The notes below the pieces were generated by a model that made no database searches, was not told the DNA's origin, and saw only the letters and a list, made by a program, of their open reading frames with translations. This document shows, piece by piece, positions 52,599-62,501 of a stretch of DNA of 64,000 nucleotides. Origin of the DNA: Choristoneura fumiferana (taxonomy: Eukaryota > Arthropoda > Insecta > Lepidoptera > Tortricidae); contig NC_133490.1 in the NCBI RefSeq assembly GCF_025370935.1, positions 2,312,644 through 2,376,643 on the forward strand. The letters are read 5' to 3'. Position 1 is the first letter of the stretch, and each line of letters opens with the position of its first letter. The position numbers and the translations under genes were made by a program.

Positions 52599-53085
52599 TA
52601 AAACAAACTACCTTAACTAATTACAAACAAATAAACTTAAGAAATGGGAAAATTAGACTTACAGATTTTTAAAACAACTTGTGTTTAAAGTAAGTTAAAA
52701 ACCTAAAGCTTGTAAAAAACAATAATAAACAAATTTGTGCACACTAATATATTCTTTCTGCTTTAGGCAATTGTATATTAACAAGGATAATTTGTATAAT
52801 AAGATTAGAAGTTGAGCACAGGGCAGACATCTTGTGTAGCTTTGTAAATAGAATATAATACATATGAAAGGATTTGAAGAACAGATGGCAACCACAAACT
52901 GGAAGATACTGCAGCCCTCCCACTAGGTAGACCAGTAATGTCGGGAAAATTGTGTTGTTTTACAATCTTCATTCAACAGTTGGACCCCTTCTGTTTTTGG
53001 TGATGATCCAGATCCATGCAGTCTCCTAAGAAAATATCAATTGACAATATTAGATAGGCAGTCACTGAGTCTATAATTTAATTTT
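52599..53085. other. Unassigned DNA
   Basis: No confident feature; a CCTCCCACTAGGTAGACCAG segment at about 52916 faintly recalls GR.PTRW coding of the RTE family. Confidence 0.3.
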
Positions 53086-53325
53086 TGCAGGTGGTAGGAC
53101 CTTGTGCAAGGTCCGCCCGGATTGCTACCACCATCTTGCTTGCTAATCCTGCTGTGAAGCAGCAGTGCTTGCGCTGTTGTGTTTCGGGGTGGAGAGTAAG
53201 ACAGCCAGTGGAATTACTGGCACTTGAGTATTTTATCTTCGGCCTCTTAGGATTTTAGGGCGGTGGTGATCTCTTACTATCAGGAGGCCCACTTGCTCGT
53301 TTGCCAACCATTCAAATGAAAAAAA
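53086..53325 (+). mobile_element. Dispersed retroposon family D, with deletions
   Basis: Starts TTGCAGGTGGTAGGACCTTG and ends GCTCGTTTGCCAACCATTCA then an A-rich tail at 53317-53330. Missing about 40 bp of the AACGCATCTGCAATACC segment relative to 29512-29793. Confidence 0.7.
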
Positions 53326-53423
53326 AAATTGCATTCCTGAATTGCAGTTAGTCTGTCAAAAATAATGGTTACATGAGCGAAGCTATGTGTAAAGGCAAGT
53401 TCATAATTCCATACTATTATTTA

Positions 53424-53776
53424 ATGTTATAAATGCGAAAGTGGCTGTCTATCTGTCTGTTCCTGCTGAACCAATAAAAATGAAATGTTGTACAGAGATA
53501 AACAGTATGTACCTATCAGGGCCGTGCGGAGGCCCTGGCCTGGAGCACACAAGAACTTGGGGCGCTTTTGAAAATTAAAGAAAGTTTTACTTAAAAACAT
53601 TTTTTCTCCGTTTTTTGACCTTTTGGGTGTCCCATTGGCTGGGGGGCACTGATGGGCACGGGTCCCGTGTGCCCTTATGGTATAGATAGGATTAGTAAAG
53701 AGGGAAAAAGGATAGTTTTTATCAAGGAGCGATAAACGAGTTCGAGGTAGACCAAGTCGCAGGCAACGGACAATAT
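53424..53776 (+). mobile_element. Helitron-like element with internal insertion
   Basis: 5' end TAATGTTATAAATGCGAAAG at 53424, then after an unrelated 170-bp insert (53517-53690, GGGCCGTGCGGAGGCCCTGG ... TGGGGGGCACTGATGGGC) the 3' part AGTTTTTATCAAGGAGCGATA, GTAGACCAAGTCGCAGGCAAC. The CTAGT end is mutated. Confidence 0.55.
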
Positions 53777-53972
53777 TATGTAAATTTATATTACCATCTT
53801 TTCAAGAGATAAAGAACCGTTTTTCGAAATCTGTTTGTCAACAAAACATAGTGTGTAAAATTGAGATATTATTGAATTCTCGAGAACTATTGATATGGAA
53901 CAGGAAAATATGAGAGAAAAAAAATGCATCAACAGTACGATTGGTAAATAAATAAACAAAATTCTTACCTAC
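53777..53972. other. Unassigned DNA; possible intron of the candidate below
   Basis: No feature recognised apart from the GTAGGT donor-like bases (reverse strand) at 53967-53972. Confidence 0.3.
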
Positions 53973-54302
53973 CAGTCAAAGCTGCGAACATTGGTCTCAG
54001 CCTCACCCAACAAACAGTTGCAGGAAACTTCCATTTCTACAATTTCCACATCCTAAATCTTCAACTTGTGGTAAGGTACAGCAGTAAATAAAAATTGATC
54101 ATCTTCAATTCAATGATTTTGTCCTTTAGCAAAGGTCGTACACATCATAATCACTTTTTTTCTGCGGCTACTATTTTGTCACATACAATAAGAAGTCAAT
54201 TTCAGAAGGCACAAATTTATGCCCAAATTCCTTTGATCCTGTTATCCTGGAAGATGACAGATTATTAGAGCAGCTGGTCTTGTTACGTACAATGGCCTCC
54301 AT
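53973..54302 (-). CDS. Candidate 5' exons of a host gene (tentative)
   Basis: Two coding pieces on the minus strand can be joined in phase. Piece 1 (54302-54291) is ATGGAGGCCATT followed by a donor-like GTACGT. Piece 2 (54052-53973) follows GATTTAG, reads DVEIVEMEVSCNCLLGEAET and NVRSFD, and ends with TG before a GTAGGT donor; a second Met (54034) could also be the start. The sequence CNCLLGEAETNVRSFD has varied, protein-like composition and is not found elsewhere in the window. A 43-codon frame also reads straight through from 54302 to 54171 (MEAIVRNKTSCSNNL...), an alternative. The acceptor at 54053 has a poor pyrimidine tract and no downstream exon was located. Family not recognised. Confidence 0.28.
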
Positions 54303-54620
54303 CTTTAATTTACGTTACTTCGAGTCGATCGAGCACACGCAATCGAAATAGTGACAAACGGAAGACGCGAATGTTTCGTTTAAAATTCGTACGAATCGAG
54401 TATCGAACGCTCGCCGCGGCAATAGTTGCGTTCAGAAAATGATCAACGGAATTATGTACGTCAACTTAGAGCTACCTCTAGTTGCTTCAAGTTGTTTTGG
54501 CCAATGATCACCATTCATTCTTTGCTTTTCGCTGTGCGTGCACGACATTAGCGCCACCTAGCGTCCGCGACTTTTCTGGCTTGTTGCTCTGACGTTTTGA
54601 AATTTCATCGCGACATTGTG
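54303..54620 (-). promoter_or_regulatory. CG-rich upstream segment with CTCF-like motif (tentative)
   Basis: Upstream of the candidate start codon at 54302 (minus strand) is a CG-dinucleotide-rich stretch around 54300-54430 (CGAGTCGATCGAGC, GAACGCTCGCCGCGGC). At 54550-54559 lies AGCGCCACCT, the reverse of AGGTGGCGCT, matching the insect CTCF core. The motif sits in a segment shared with 24600-24742. Promoter function is inferred only from position and composition. Confidence 0.25.
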
Positions 54621-55288
54621 ACCAAAATCAAACCTTTAACCATCCTATAACGTATCAATTTATAATACAAAATTACTGAGATATAATTGTTCTATATCGC
54701 TAGTAATAAATGAAATATCGTTTTCAGATCAAAATGAGTATCATTTTAAAGACCGGTTTTGTGAGTATCACTTAATATAAAATTTCAACAATTCATAAGG
54801 AAAATTGTTGCTGGACATGTCCGAGATGTAAAGGAATTAAGAACAAAATAGGGACAGTGTTCAATAATTCAAGCTCGCATCATAACAGTAACATCTATTA
54901 CTAGAATTAGGTAGTTAAAGTCTATACAAATTGCTTTGTTAATGACAGATTCATATGAGTATGACAGATGACAGAGCCAGAACTATTTCTACTTTTGGCC
55001 ACCATGAGGGCTGCGATAGATTTCATTACCAATAGTACTTCGCACCCTCCCAATAGAGATAAAAGCACAGAATAAGTAATAGGACAAGTGCAGAAGCTTC
55101 TCTGCCGTAAAAAATCTACTTTTAGGCATAGGAAATAAGAACTTTATGCTTCCCTGTCTGTTCTGATACGATATGCGAAAGTTTGTAAGTAAGATAAGAT
55201 ATTACTTGTACTAGTTGTACTTACGTGAATTATGACTTGTACCTATTATTTTCTGGAATTTCCTTTTACTGAGGTAAGTACTAGTACT
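54621..55288. other. Unassigned DNA
   Basis: A 33-nt stretch at 54728-54760 lies between TTTTCAG and GTGAGT (plus strand), open in one frame, but is too short to call. No other feature. Confidence 0.3.
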
Positions 55289-55324
55289 ACTGGTGTATAG
55301 GTACCTAGGTACCTATACACCAGT
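55289..55324. repeat. 36-bp perfect palindrome
   Basis: ACTGGTGTATAGGTACCT is followed immediately by its reverse complement; no loop. Perfect at all 36 positions. Confidence 0.95.
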
Positions 55325-55427
55325 GGGGACATGTTTCTCCTACGTTTGTCCTACGTTTTATACTAAGTTTATATTTAATTTAAAACATTACTACACGTAC
55401 TCACTACTCATACAGATTTTTTTTCTG

Positions 55428-55475
55428 CGCAAATACAACGGGAAGATTATTTTATATCTTCCCGTTGTATTTGCG
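55428..55475. repeat. Perfect 20-bp-arm hairpin
   Basis: CGCAAATACAACGGGAAGAT at 55428-55447 and its exact reverse complement at 55456-55475, with an 8-bp AT loop. Confidence 0.95.
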
Positions 55476-55653
55476 AAGTTGAACAATTTATAATTACCGT
55501 GCGAAAATTCGACTTCCAATAGCAAGGACACAAAAACACACGGTTTGATTATCCGAACTTTTGATTGTCCGATCTATTCTCAATTATTTCGGATAACCAA
55601 GGTACGTGCTAACTTGACGCACATTGCTTTCATATGAGAAATGAAATCCTACT

Positions 55654-55680
55654 GCGTGTGTGTGTGTGTGTGTGTGTACT
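55654..55680. repeat. (GT)n microsatellite
   Basis: About 12 GT units. Confidence 0.9.
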
Positions 55681-55994
55681 TGTGGTTGCGTGAGCGCGTG
55701 TATATGTATTATTTGTTCAGGAATGGTGTTAGATCGTTCTAAATGGAAAGTAATTTCTTCTTCCTATTCTCCACATCACTTTTTTCACAGGATATGAATT
55801 ATGACAGCAGTCATAAGGCAAGTGACAACTTTACTTTAAAATTACGCAGCGTTAGCGAGCTCCTCGCAAACTATTGCGAACGTGAAAATCGGTAGGAACT
55901 CACACTCGCAATTGTTCGTCTCAAACATTACGCAGTCGAAGTGAGTTGCTATTCTATTCGAAAAGTGAACCGTACTCACTGTATTTCTTAGGAA

Positions 55995-56053
55995 ACGTAT
56001 CGACGATCGAGGGTTACGTATCGACGATCGAAAGTTACGTATTCGACGATCGA
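55995..56053 (+). repeat. Three 21-bp tandem units
   Basis: ACGTATCGACGATCGA starts at 55995, 56016 and 56037 (the third with one extra T). The spacer between units is GGGTT or AAGTT. No known element; could be a short minisatellite or a binding-site cluster. Confidence 0.85.
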
Positions 56054-56167
56054 ACGCTCGATTTACGTCGTCGAATAGTAAACGACTGTTTTGTGAAAAC
56101 GCTACACTAGAGGCACAGTATTTAAAAAAAAAACTTTTACGACGGAGGCACCAAATATACGCGGTCT

Positions 56168-56317
56168 GTGCCCTTAGTGTAAGTTATCGGTTACAAAATA
56201 CGTCTCGATCGCGTTCGCGTTAAAATCTCAATTTGTATGGAAACACGAACATCGCAAGATTTTAACGCGAACGCGATCGAGACGTATTTTGTAACCGATA
56301 ACTTACACTAAGGGCAC
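56168..56317. mobile_element. Perfect hairpin, 61-bp arms
   Basis: Left arm 56168-56228 (GTGCCCTTAGTGTAAGTTAT ... GTTAAAATCT) and right arm 56257-56317 are exact reverse complements over 61 bp, with a 28-bp loop containing TTTGTATGGAAACACGAAC. A single, non-inverted copy of arm plus loop is at 48520-48640. This is a very young foldback or an inverted duplication of that repeat. Confidence 0.93.
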
Positions 56318-56330
56318 TGTACCAATAGTA

Positions 56331-56443
56331 AGTTTACAGTGACCGTACTCGATAGCGACGGCGTAAATTATTTGTATGGAGAATTGTACAGCGCCTCTAC
56401 AAATAATTTACGCCGTCGCTATCGAGTACGGTCACTGTAAACT
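56331..56443. mobile_element. Perfect hairpin, 46-bp arms
   Basis: Left arm 56331-56376 (AGTTTACAGTGACCGTACTC ... ATTATTTGTA) and right arm 56398-56443 are exact reverse complements over 46 bp, 21-bp loop. The arms are unlike those of the hairpin 13 bp upstream, but both contain TTTGTATGGA at the arm-loop junction and the loop ends with CAGCGCCTC as at 48610. Confidence 0.93.
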
Positions 56444-57540
56444 CATAGTAGTGGTAATGATCAAGACCTTTCCTCAGGCAGGCGTGGAAAATTATTATTA
56501 TTATTGCCAGCTTACTGAGCAAAGGCCTCCTCCCCCCCTCTGATTCCACTGCTCTCGGTCCACTGCATTACAAGGGCCAGTCCTTCCGCAGTCGGCAGTA
56601 TCGACATGGAAGTATAGTCAAAATAAACAACTTGACTCTGAGATCTCTTGGATCTGTGACGAAACAAGAACTTCATGCGATCGATTTTTTGATTGTGTTT
56701 TCATGCAAAAACTGAGGCAGTCAGAACTTATGGGGTAGAATTCCGTTGACATATAATTATGAAATTCGGCAATTAAGACGGGAGACTTCACAGCATAATT
56801 AATAGAAAAAACCATAATCTGCATGTAAGCTTTCCTGTGACTTGTCTATGACTAGGTCTATATATGCAATCCTCAAGAGCAATTTGCTTGTTGGGAATAA
56901 CTTTTTTTTTTATAGAAATTTTAAGTAACAAACCGTCACGATAACGGTAATGCCGCAAAATGGTCTCGAGCGTGGAAAAAGGACTAATTTAATTGATCAG
57001 ATTTTTCATACTTCGCTCCGCTTGTATATAAGAGCATATAGTGGAAATATTATATATATTATAATAAGGGAATAGTGCTTATTCTAAGGAGCGTACTTAA
57101 TTTTTGAAACAAAAATTACATTTCCAATAATTCTCAGACGAACTATTTAGGATATCAAGTTTATCTTTCAAACGTCCTGCCAAAGCGTATATCACACGGA
57201 CGTTAACGTGGAGCTTTTTATACGGCGATAAATGTAAAAGCTTTGCAATAAATAAATAAAGCTTTTAAGCTTCTGGGATTTTATGCGGCGAAAAAAGCTT
57301 TTCACCAATGAAGCGTGCTCAGTTCACATTACATAATGTATGATCGTGATTGTATTTTTAGTTATGGTATCGTGCAATGTCCTATTTTTAGTAATGACGG
57401 TTCCTTGACATACCGCTAGATGGCGTTAGTATCGAGAGGTCTATTTGACGTTACAGCGTTGCTTGCTATTGGCTCATTTAATTATTTTTCATCACACTTG
57501 CTCGTAAACAGTGTCGTAACATGCAGGCTACCTTGGTTGC
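56444..57540. other. Unassigned DNA with one RTE scrap
   Basis: 56505-56600 is a minus-strand RTE-type end (CTTACTGAGCAAAGGCCTCC, TCGGTCCACTGCATTACAAG). GCTAGATGGCGTTAG at about 57415 resembles the CTCF-like AGATGGCG variant. The rest is unassigned. Confidence 0.4.
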
Positions 57541-57842
57541 TAACCCGCAAATAAAACCTTAATGTGCTTGTCATGAAGCCCGTGGTTGGTAAATGAGTCA
57601 TTGCCCGTACTAATTTTCATGTCATGAAGCCCAAGGTCGGTAAATGAGTTTGATACTGCATGGCGTGCTGCAGCGCGGCGCGCGCACGGCGGGCACATGC
57701 TGCGTGGGGTGGGGCGGCGCGGAGGCTGGCGCTGCCAAGAGCGCAGTCAGCGGTATCGGCAATTTTTGAAAAAATATTAGTTTTTCTTTTACAAATATAC
57801 AATTTTACTCGCAAATGTGATGAAAAACATTGTATGTCGCAC
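57541..57842. other. CG-rich patch between foldback-like repeats
   Basis: 57650-57745 is strongly CG-rich (GCAGCGCGGCGCGCGCACGG). Two related units, CATGAAGCCCGTGGTTGGTA and CATGAAGCCCAAGGTCGGTA, precede it at 57572 and 57623 (TGTCATGAAGCCC..GGT.GGTAAATGAGT). Frames on both strands (57617-57814, 57660-57854) are composition artefacts. Confidence 0.45.
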
Positions 57843-57939
57843 GGGCGGTACTAGAATTACGAACATCGACTCATTAAAGCCCTCAGTCTTCGACTTCGGG
57901 CTTCTAATAGACTCGTTCGTAATTCCTTATTTACCGCCC
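57843..57939. mobile_element. Foldback element with GGGCGGTA ends
   Basis: Left GGGCGGTACTAGAATTACGA, ACATCGACTCATTAAAGCCC and right (reversed) GGGCGGTAAATAAGGAATTA, CGAACGAGTCTATTAGAAGCCC match with a few gaps; 19-bp centre TCAGTCTTCGACTTC. Terminal CTTAAGACACAATG may extend it. Confidence 0.75.
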
Positions 57940-57959
57940 TTAAGACACAATGTACTATA

Positions 57960-58604
57960 ATCAATCATCAACGTGACACAAAGTTGTCAAACACACCTCA
58001 CGATATAAGCACCAACTAGATTGTCACAGAAATTCTCATTTAATCTAGATTTTTTATTTACTTTGGTTGCTTGAACTAATTAAATCTGTCCGATCGATTT
58101 TGGTCATAGTGAACGCTTAGTCCAATATGACCTAAAGGCCAGTATCTAACAGTATGTAGGTACAGGCTGCATTCCACCTGCAACGTACCTGCCATTTGCC
58201 GACTGCCCCATTTTTTAAGTCCTTTTGTGCCCTAAGATAATGTACCCAATTTTGGTGGTTAAGCTGCTGTAAGGAAATGGCTGCAGAAGGTTTAGCCTTT
58301 AATTCGTCGTGTTTGACTTCGGATATTCATGTCACCAATCTAAAAACTTTATCCTAAAAACGTAAAAGTCTAAGTATGTCGTCCTTGTTCCTTGATTCCC
58401 GAGGACAGCAACGGACAATCACTTTTTCTTGGATTCCAATCAGTTCAAATATGAATGTGGTGTGAGAGCATTTTGCAGGGGTCTTTGCATAAGCCTGGGC
58501 CTTGCCTTGGACGCCGCATCATCAGCTCTCCTTCTTCAATCCTTTCATGCTGCTTTACCAATATTATCATCCTATGTGGCTACAGGAAGACCTGCGCTAC
58601 TCAG
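57960..58604. other. Unassigned DNA
   Basis: No supported feature. The 70-codon frame 58429-58641 runs into the LINE end that follows. Confidence 0.35.
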
Positions 58605-58672
58605 TGACATGCCATGGAAGAAACATATGTCCAGCAGTTGACACAGGCTGATGATGATGATGATGATGATGA
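58605..58672 (+). mobile_element. RTE-type LINE tail
   Basis: TGGAAGAAACATATGTCCAG, CAGTTGACACAGGCTGATGA and (TGA)n. Only the last 65 bp or so remains recognisable. Confidence 0.6.
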
Positions 58673-59936
58673 ATTTGGCCACACTGTACTCTCAGACCTT
58701 CCAAAACCTGCAGTATTCAAATCGACGACATTTAATTTAAAAACTAATAAAATTGCTGAAAAAGTGGTGGTTTAACTGATTTGTTTAGTCTAGGTCGATG
58801 ATAAAAGAAATTTTAAATTCCCCGGCTTTGAATTGCCGCTATCCCGCATTCCAAAGCTTTTGTTTCATTGTATAATGACGTCAATGTCCCACGGGAAATC
58901 TAATATAAAATGCAATCCGCCTTTGCCGTTTACCTCTAGATCGTCTTTGATTCGAGAGCTCTCTATGGACTTCGTGTATGGATTAAAAAAAATCTCTTTT
59001 GTCTTTTCCTTCTTATTGAAATAGGATCTAAATCTTGGCTAGACTAGCTTTTAGCTTTATTGGAACTTAACAAAATTATTATATTGTATATGAGTTTAAA
59101 AGTACCTAATGAAAAAAATATAATAAGACAATAATATAAAACGCTTTGTGTTGAAAAGCTTAAAGAGGCCGTGGCCCCACTCAGCATACTCTACTCATCT
59201 TTGAAACAAGTGTCGACTTTGATCACAAATTCTAAATATACGGGCAGTATTTTCCTGTTATTATTATTTTTTACTAAATTGATAGCAGAAGATTTATTAT
59301 CTTAGTTAAAACCAATATTCTCAATTCCGTCTAATACTTTTATCACAACTATTTAGGGTTACCAGTTCCCTTTCAAGCGTTTACGCGTGAGCAGGCAACC
59401 ATGCCACTTAATTGGGCGAACGGAAAATATTTGAGACAAGGAATTTAGTTTATTCTTTGAAGGAAACTATTATTCTTAGCCATTAGTTGGTCTTTTGGTT
59501 GACTACAAAGGCAAAGTTGAGGATGGATTTTCTGAGAAATGTTTATAGTTGGAATAAGTAAGTTGAAGAAAGGTAAAAGGGGAGTACAAGGGGTTGTTGC
59601 ATCTTTTTAAATACAGCTTTTTGTCGCTGACTGTGTTAAGTTATCACATCAAGATAATAATTAAACACGAACACGTAGAACTCAACGCCTGGTTTTGTTT
59701 CGATATTAGCACGACCATTTAGCTATCATGCTCTCACCTGATGATGAGTACTAGATTGAGATTGAAGTCTAAAATATTATTTTTGTTTTAAATATTCTTC
59801 TTCAAACAAAATAAGCAACGGTAAAATTATTTGGCATAATGCCTAGCATCCAACAATTACGACAGTATAGCGCTAAATTACATAATCATGCGCAAATGTC
59901 AAATTATAATTTTACTCGTTCATTTTTGGTCATTTA
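58673..59936. other. Unassigned AT-rich DNA
   Basis: No gene or repeat recognised apart from CCCCACTCAGCATAC at 59174-59188, a possible family F scrap. Confidence 0.35.
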
Positions 59937-60299
59937 GGCTGGAAACAGTGCTCGACCGACGGTCAGCGCTGACCGTCCGTCAGCGTAGCTATATCTATGC
60001 GAGTCTATGAATGCGCACACAGCTACGCTGACAGTACGCGCGTTATTTGGTGCGCGAGTACGGTCGGTCGAGCCGTCGGTCCGGCTCGTCGGTCGCGCGG
60101 CGTCGGTCGACCGTCGAGCTATGAGATTGTATGGATGCGTTCAGTGCTTCGCTGGCGGAGCGACCGACCTGTGAACTGTACACACGCGTCGCAGTTCGCC
60201 GTCAGCGTAGCACTGAATGAATTTTCGCAACCGACGGTCAGCGCTGATGGTCAGGACGTACGGTCAGGACGTACCGTAAGTCGAGCACTGTTTCCAGCC
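59937..60299. mobile_element. PIF/Harbinger-like MITE, 363 bp
   Basis: Terminal inverted repeat GGCTGGAAACAGTGCTCGAC, exact at both ends (20 bp), flanked by TTA on both sides (59934-59936, 60300-60302). The interior is unusually rich in CG and in GTCGGTCGAGC-like subrepeats, with ACGGTCAGCGCTGA near both ends. The 102-codon frame 59997-60305 is a product of this composition. No transposase. The TTA duplication supports PIF/Harbinger. Confidence 0.88.
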
Positions 60300-60439
60300 T
60301 TATAAATACACTTATTTCCAGGTAATAGAATAGATGGAGTTTTATTTTGACAGGAATTATTGGGACTTATTACCATAAAGGAAAGAATATAAAACACCTA
60401 TTCAACACGATAGCATATTTAACAAATAATTTGGAGACG

Positions 60440-60572
60440 CTGGTGGTGGTGGTGGAACAGTTGCATGTTAGATTTTAAGTCCTCATGATAATTTTTATGT
60501 TAGTTAACAATTGTTTGTTGTTTTAAGCCGTGTATGTGTTTGGAAATAAAGTTTTTTATCTATCTATCTGGT
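60440..60572 (+). mobile_element. Retroposon 3' end with (ATCT)n tail
   Basis: GGTGGTGGTGGTGGAAC at the left, TGTATGTGTTTGGAAATAAAG and TTTTTTATCTATCTATCTGG at the right; an AATAAA signal followed by a tetranucleotide tail. No coding part. Confidence 0.45.
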
Positions 60573-61626
60573 GGAAGGGAGCGATAAGTGGCAGTTGCTC
60601 CATCGAAAAGAGTACAATCTTGGTTTGCTATGTTTTGATGATGATGACAACTTAAATTCTGCACAAGTCAGAGTAATCAGAGTAATCGCATAAAGACATT
60701 ATCCATACATTCCAATGTAAAAATTATAACGCAGAGCCGCTCTTAGCAAAGAAACTTGAGTGTGTGCCAAAAAATATTAATCTTGCCTCCCAAAATACAT
60801 TAATGCGAGATCGATCCGTTGCGTACACCAAACTGCGGCGGTTTATGGGAAGAGGGCGTGGAGAGTATCAAAATGTAGTAAATTAAACTTTTAAAAGTTG
60901 AGAAGATAGATTGGTTGTGGTTTGCTTATTTATATAGTATATAGAAGACTATAAGATCCGTAGTGATGATAATTGTTTAGTTATATTATCAATATACCTA
61001 TGTCATTTCATTATACACTTTGACATAAGCAAGTTCTGGTAAATATTCTTTACATTAGTAAAAAAAAACAACTAAATAGTTCTTGAGAGATGTTTTAATC
61101 CACTATCAGAACATTTAGCTCAATTCTTAATTCATTGGCTCAAGAATAAGGGCTGACAAAAATACAATTATACTAAATGTAATCGGTTTCCATTAAGTGT
61201 ATCTACGAAAAATGTTTAAAAGAGAAAACAAATATTGAAAGTCTAATGCTTCTAACTTGGACCACACATGAATGACGCCGACACAGCCGTGTCTGGCGCA
61301 TGTCCGTCAAATTGTCGGCGCACGCGCATGCCACGCACCAATCAGCTTTATCTCTATCATCATAAGATCTTTTTTCCAATGAAAAAGTATCGCAAATTTT
61401 CAAATCTGTTATCTGTAATTTTTAAACGTTGCGTGTTGTAAAATAGAATGGGATCCATTTTGAATTAAATTAATTGCATTTATCATTTTATTTTACAATG
61501 CACTCAAGAGATTTGGTTTTATTACAGTATTTTATCTTCTTTATTTAGAAATATAATAATAACTGATTGCAATGACGAAGCCCTTAAATTTGAAATTATT
61601 ACCGTACATCCGCTAAATATACTCTT
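60573..61626. other. Unassigned DNA
   Basis: No supported feature. Confidence 0.35.
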
Positions 61627-61762
61627 CATGATCCCAGCCTATGTACGCCCACTGCTGGGCACACGCCTCTTCTCAGAATGAGAGGGCTTGGGCCGTAGTT
61701 CCCACGCGGGCCCAGTGCGGATTGGGAACTTCACACACACCATTGAATTGCTTCGAAGGTGT
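61627..61762 (-). mobile_element. SINE family B, 3' part
   Basis: Minus-strand copy: ATCCCAGCCTATGTACGCCC, ACTGCTGGGCACACGCCTCT, AGTTCCCACGCGGGCCCAG, TGCGGATTGGGAACTTCACA. Truncated before the head. Confidence 0.8.
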
Positions 61763-62050
61763 GGGAAGGTGCATTACGCTTGAATCACGATATTTTTGCA
61801 CAAACCGAAACGAAGACGCATCTCCCGGTGTATCTAAAGCTATTTATTCCTAAAGTCTCTATGCCTTTAGACGAAAAGACAATGCGAAGATCCTTAATAA
61901 TAATGAACACTAATGGGACTTAGTCATCCATTAGAGCGCGCGACTCATAAATTGATAATTAACCTAATTTTTATCATCTAGCCGCCCGGTCCATTATCAG
62001 GACGCCATTTTGGGTTCAGAAATGCTCTTGAATTGTTGGTGATGGAGGGA
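61763..62050. other. Unassigned DNA
   Basis: Nothing recognised. Confidence 0.3.
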
Positions 62051-62499
62051 AAATAAAAAACCGGCCAAGAGCGTGTCGGACACGCCCGAAATAGGGTTCC
62101 GTAGCCATTACGAAAAAATTAAGTAATATTTTTCTAAGGATTTCGTATTTTGTACGGAATATTCCAAGTTTATAGGTACCTATATTTTCTCTTAAATTAC
62201 TTATAATTCTCAAGAAAACTTAACTGTTATAGTTTTTCTTGTAAGTTTGAGATATCTACTACCATCCTGAATTTTTTCAAGTTTCTCCACCCACCGGTTT
62301 AGATTTTAGAGCGGGGAGGGGAAGCTCTATTTTAATGAAAATTTGCACTTTAAAGTTGAACATTTTGCAAACAAATCACTGAACCGAAAAATCGATTTAG
62401 CAACCTAAGACCTATTCAACGATACCCCACACTACAAAGTTGGATGAGAAAAAAAAATCTCCCCCACTTTACGTATATTTGAGGTACTACTCTAAAAAA
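62051..62499 (+). repeat. CCGGCCAAG repeat, longest copy
   Basis: AAAAAACCGGCCAAGAGCGTG, TCGGACACGCC and AGGGTTCCGTAGCCATTACG, followed by AT-rich DNA and TTTCTCCACCCACCGGTTTA. The family fragments at 2225 and 28794 match only its first 50 bp. Class unknown. Confidence 0.5.
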
Positions 62500-62501
62500 A
62501 T

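Noticed and set aside
59997..60305. 102-codon plus-strand frame
   Set aside because: Lies within a CG-rich MITE with exact inverted ends; the frame reflects composition.
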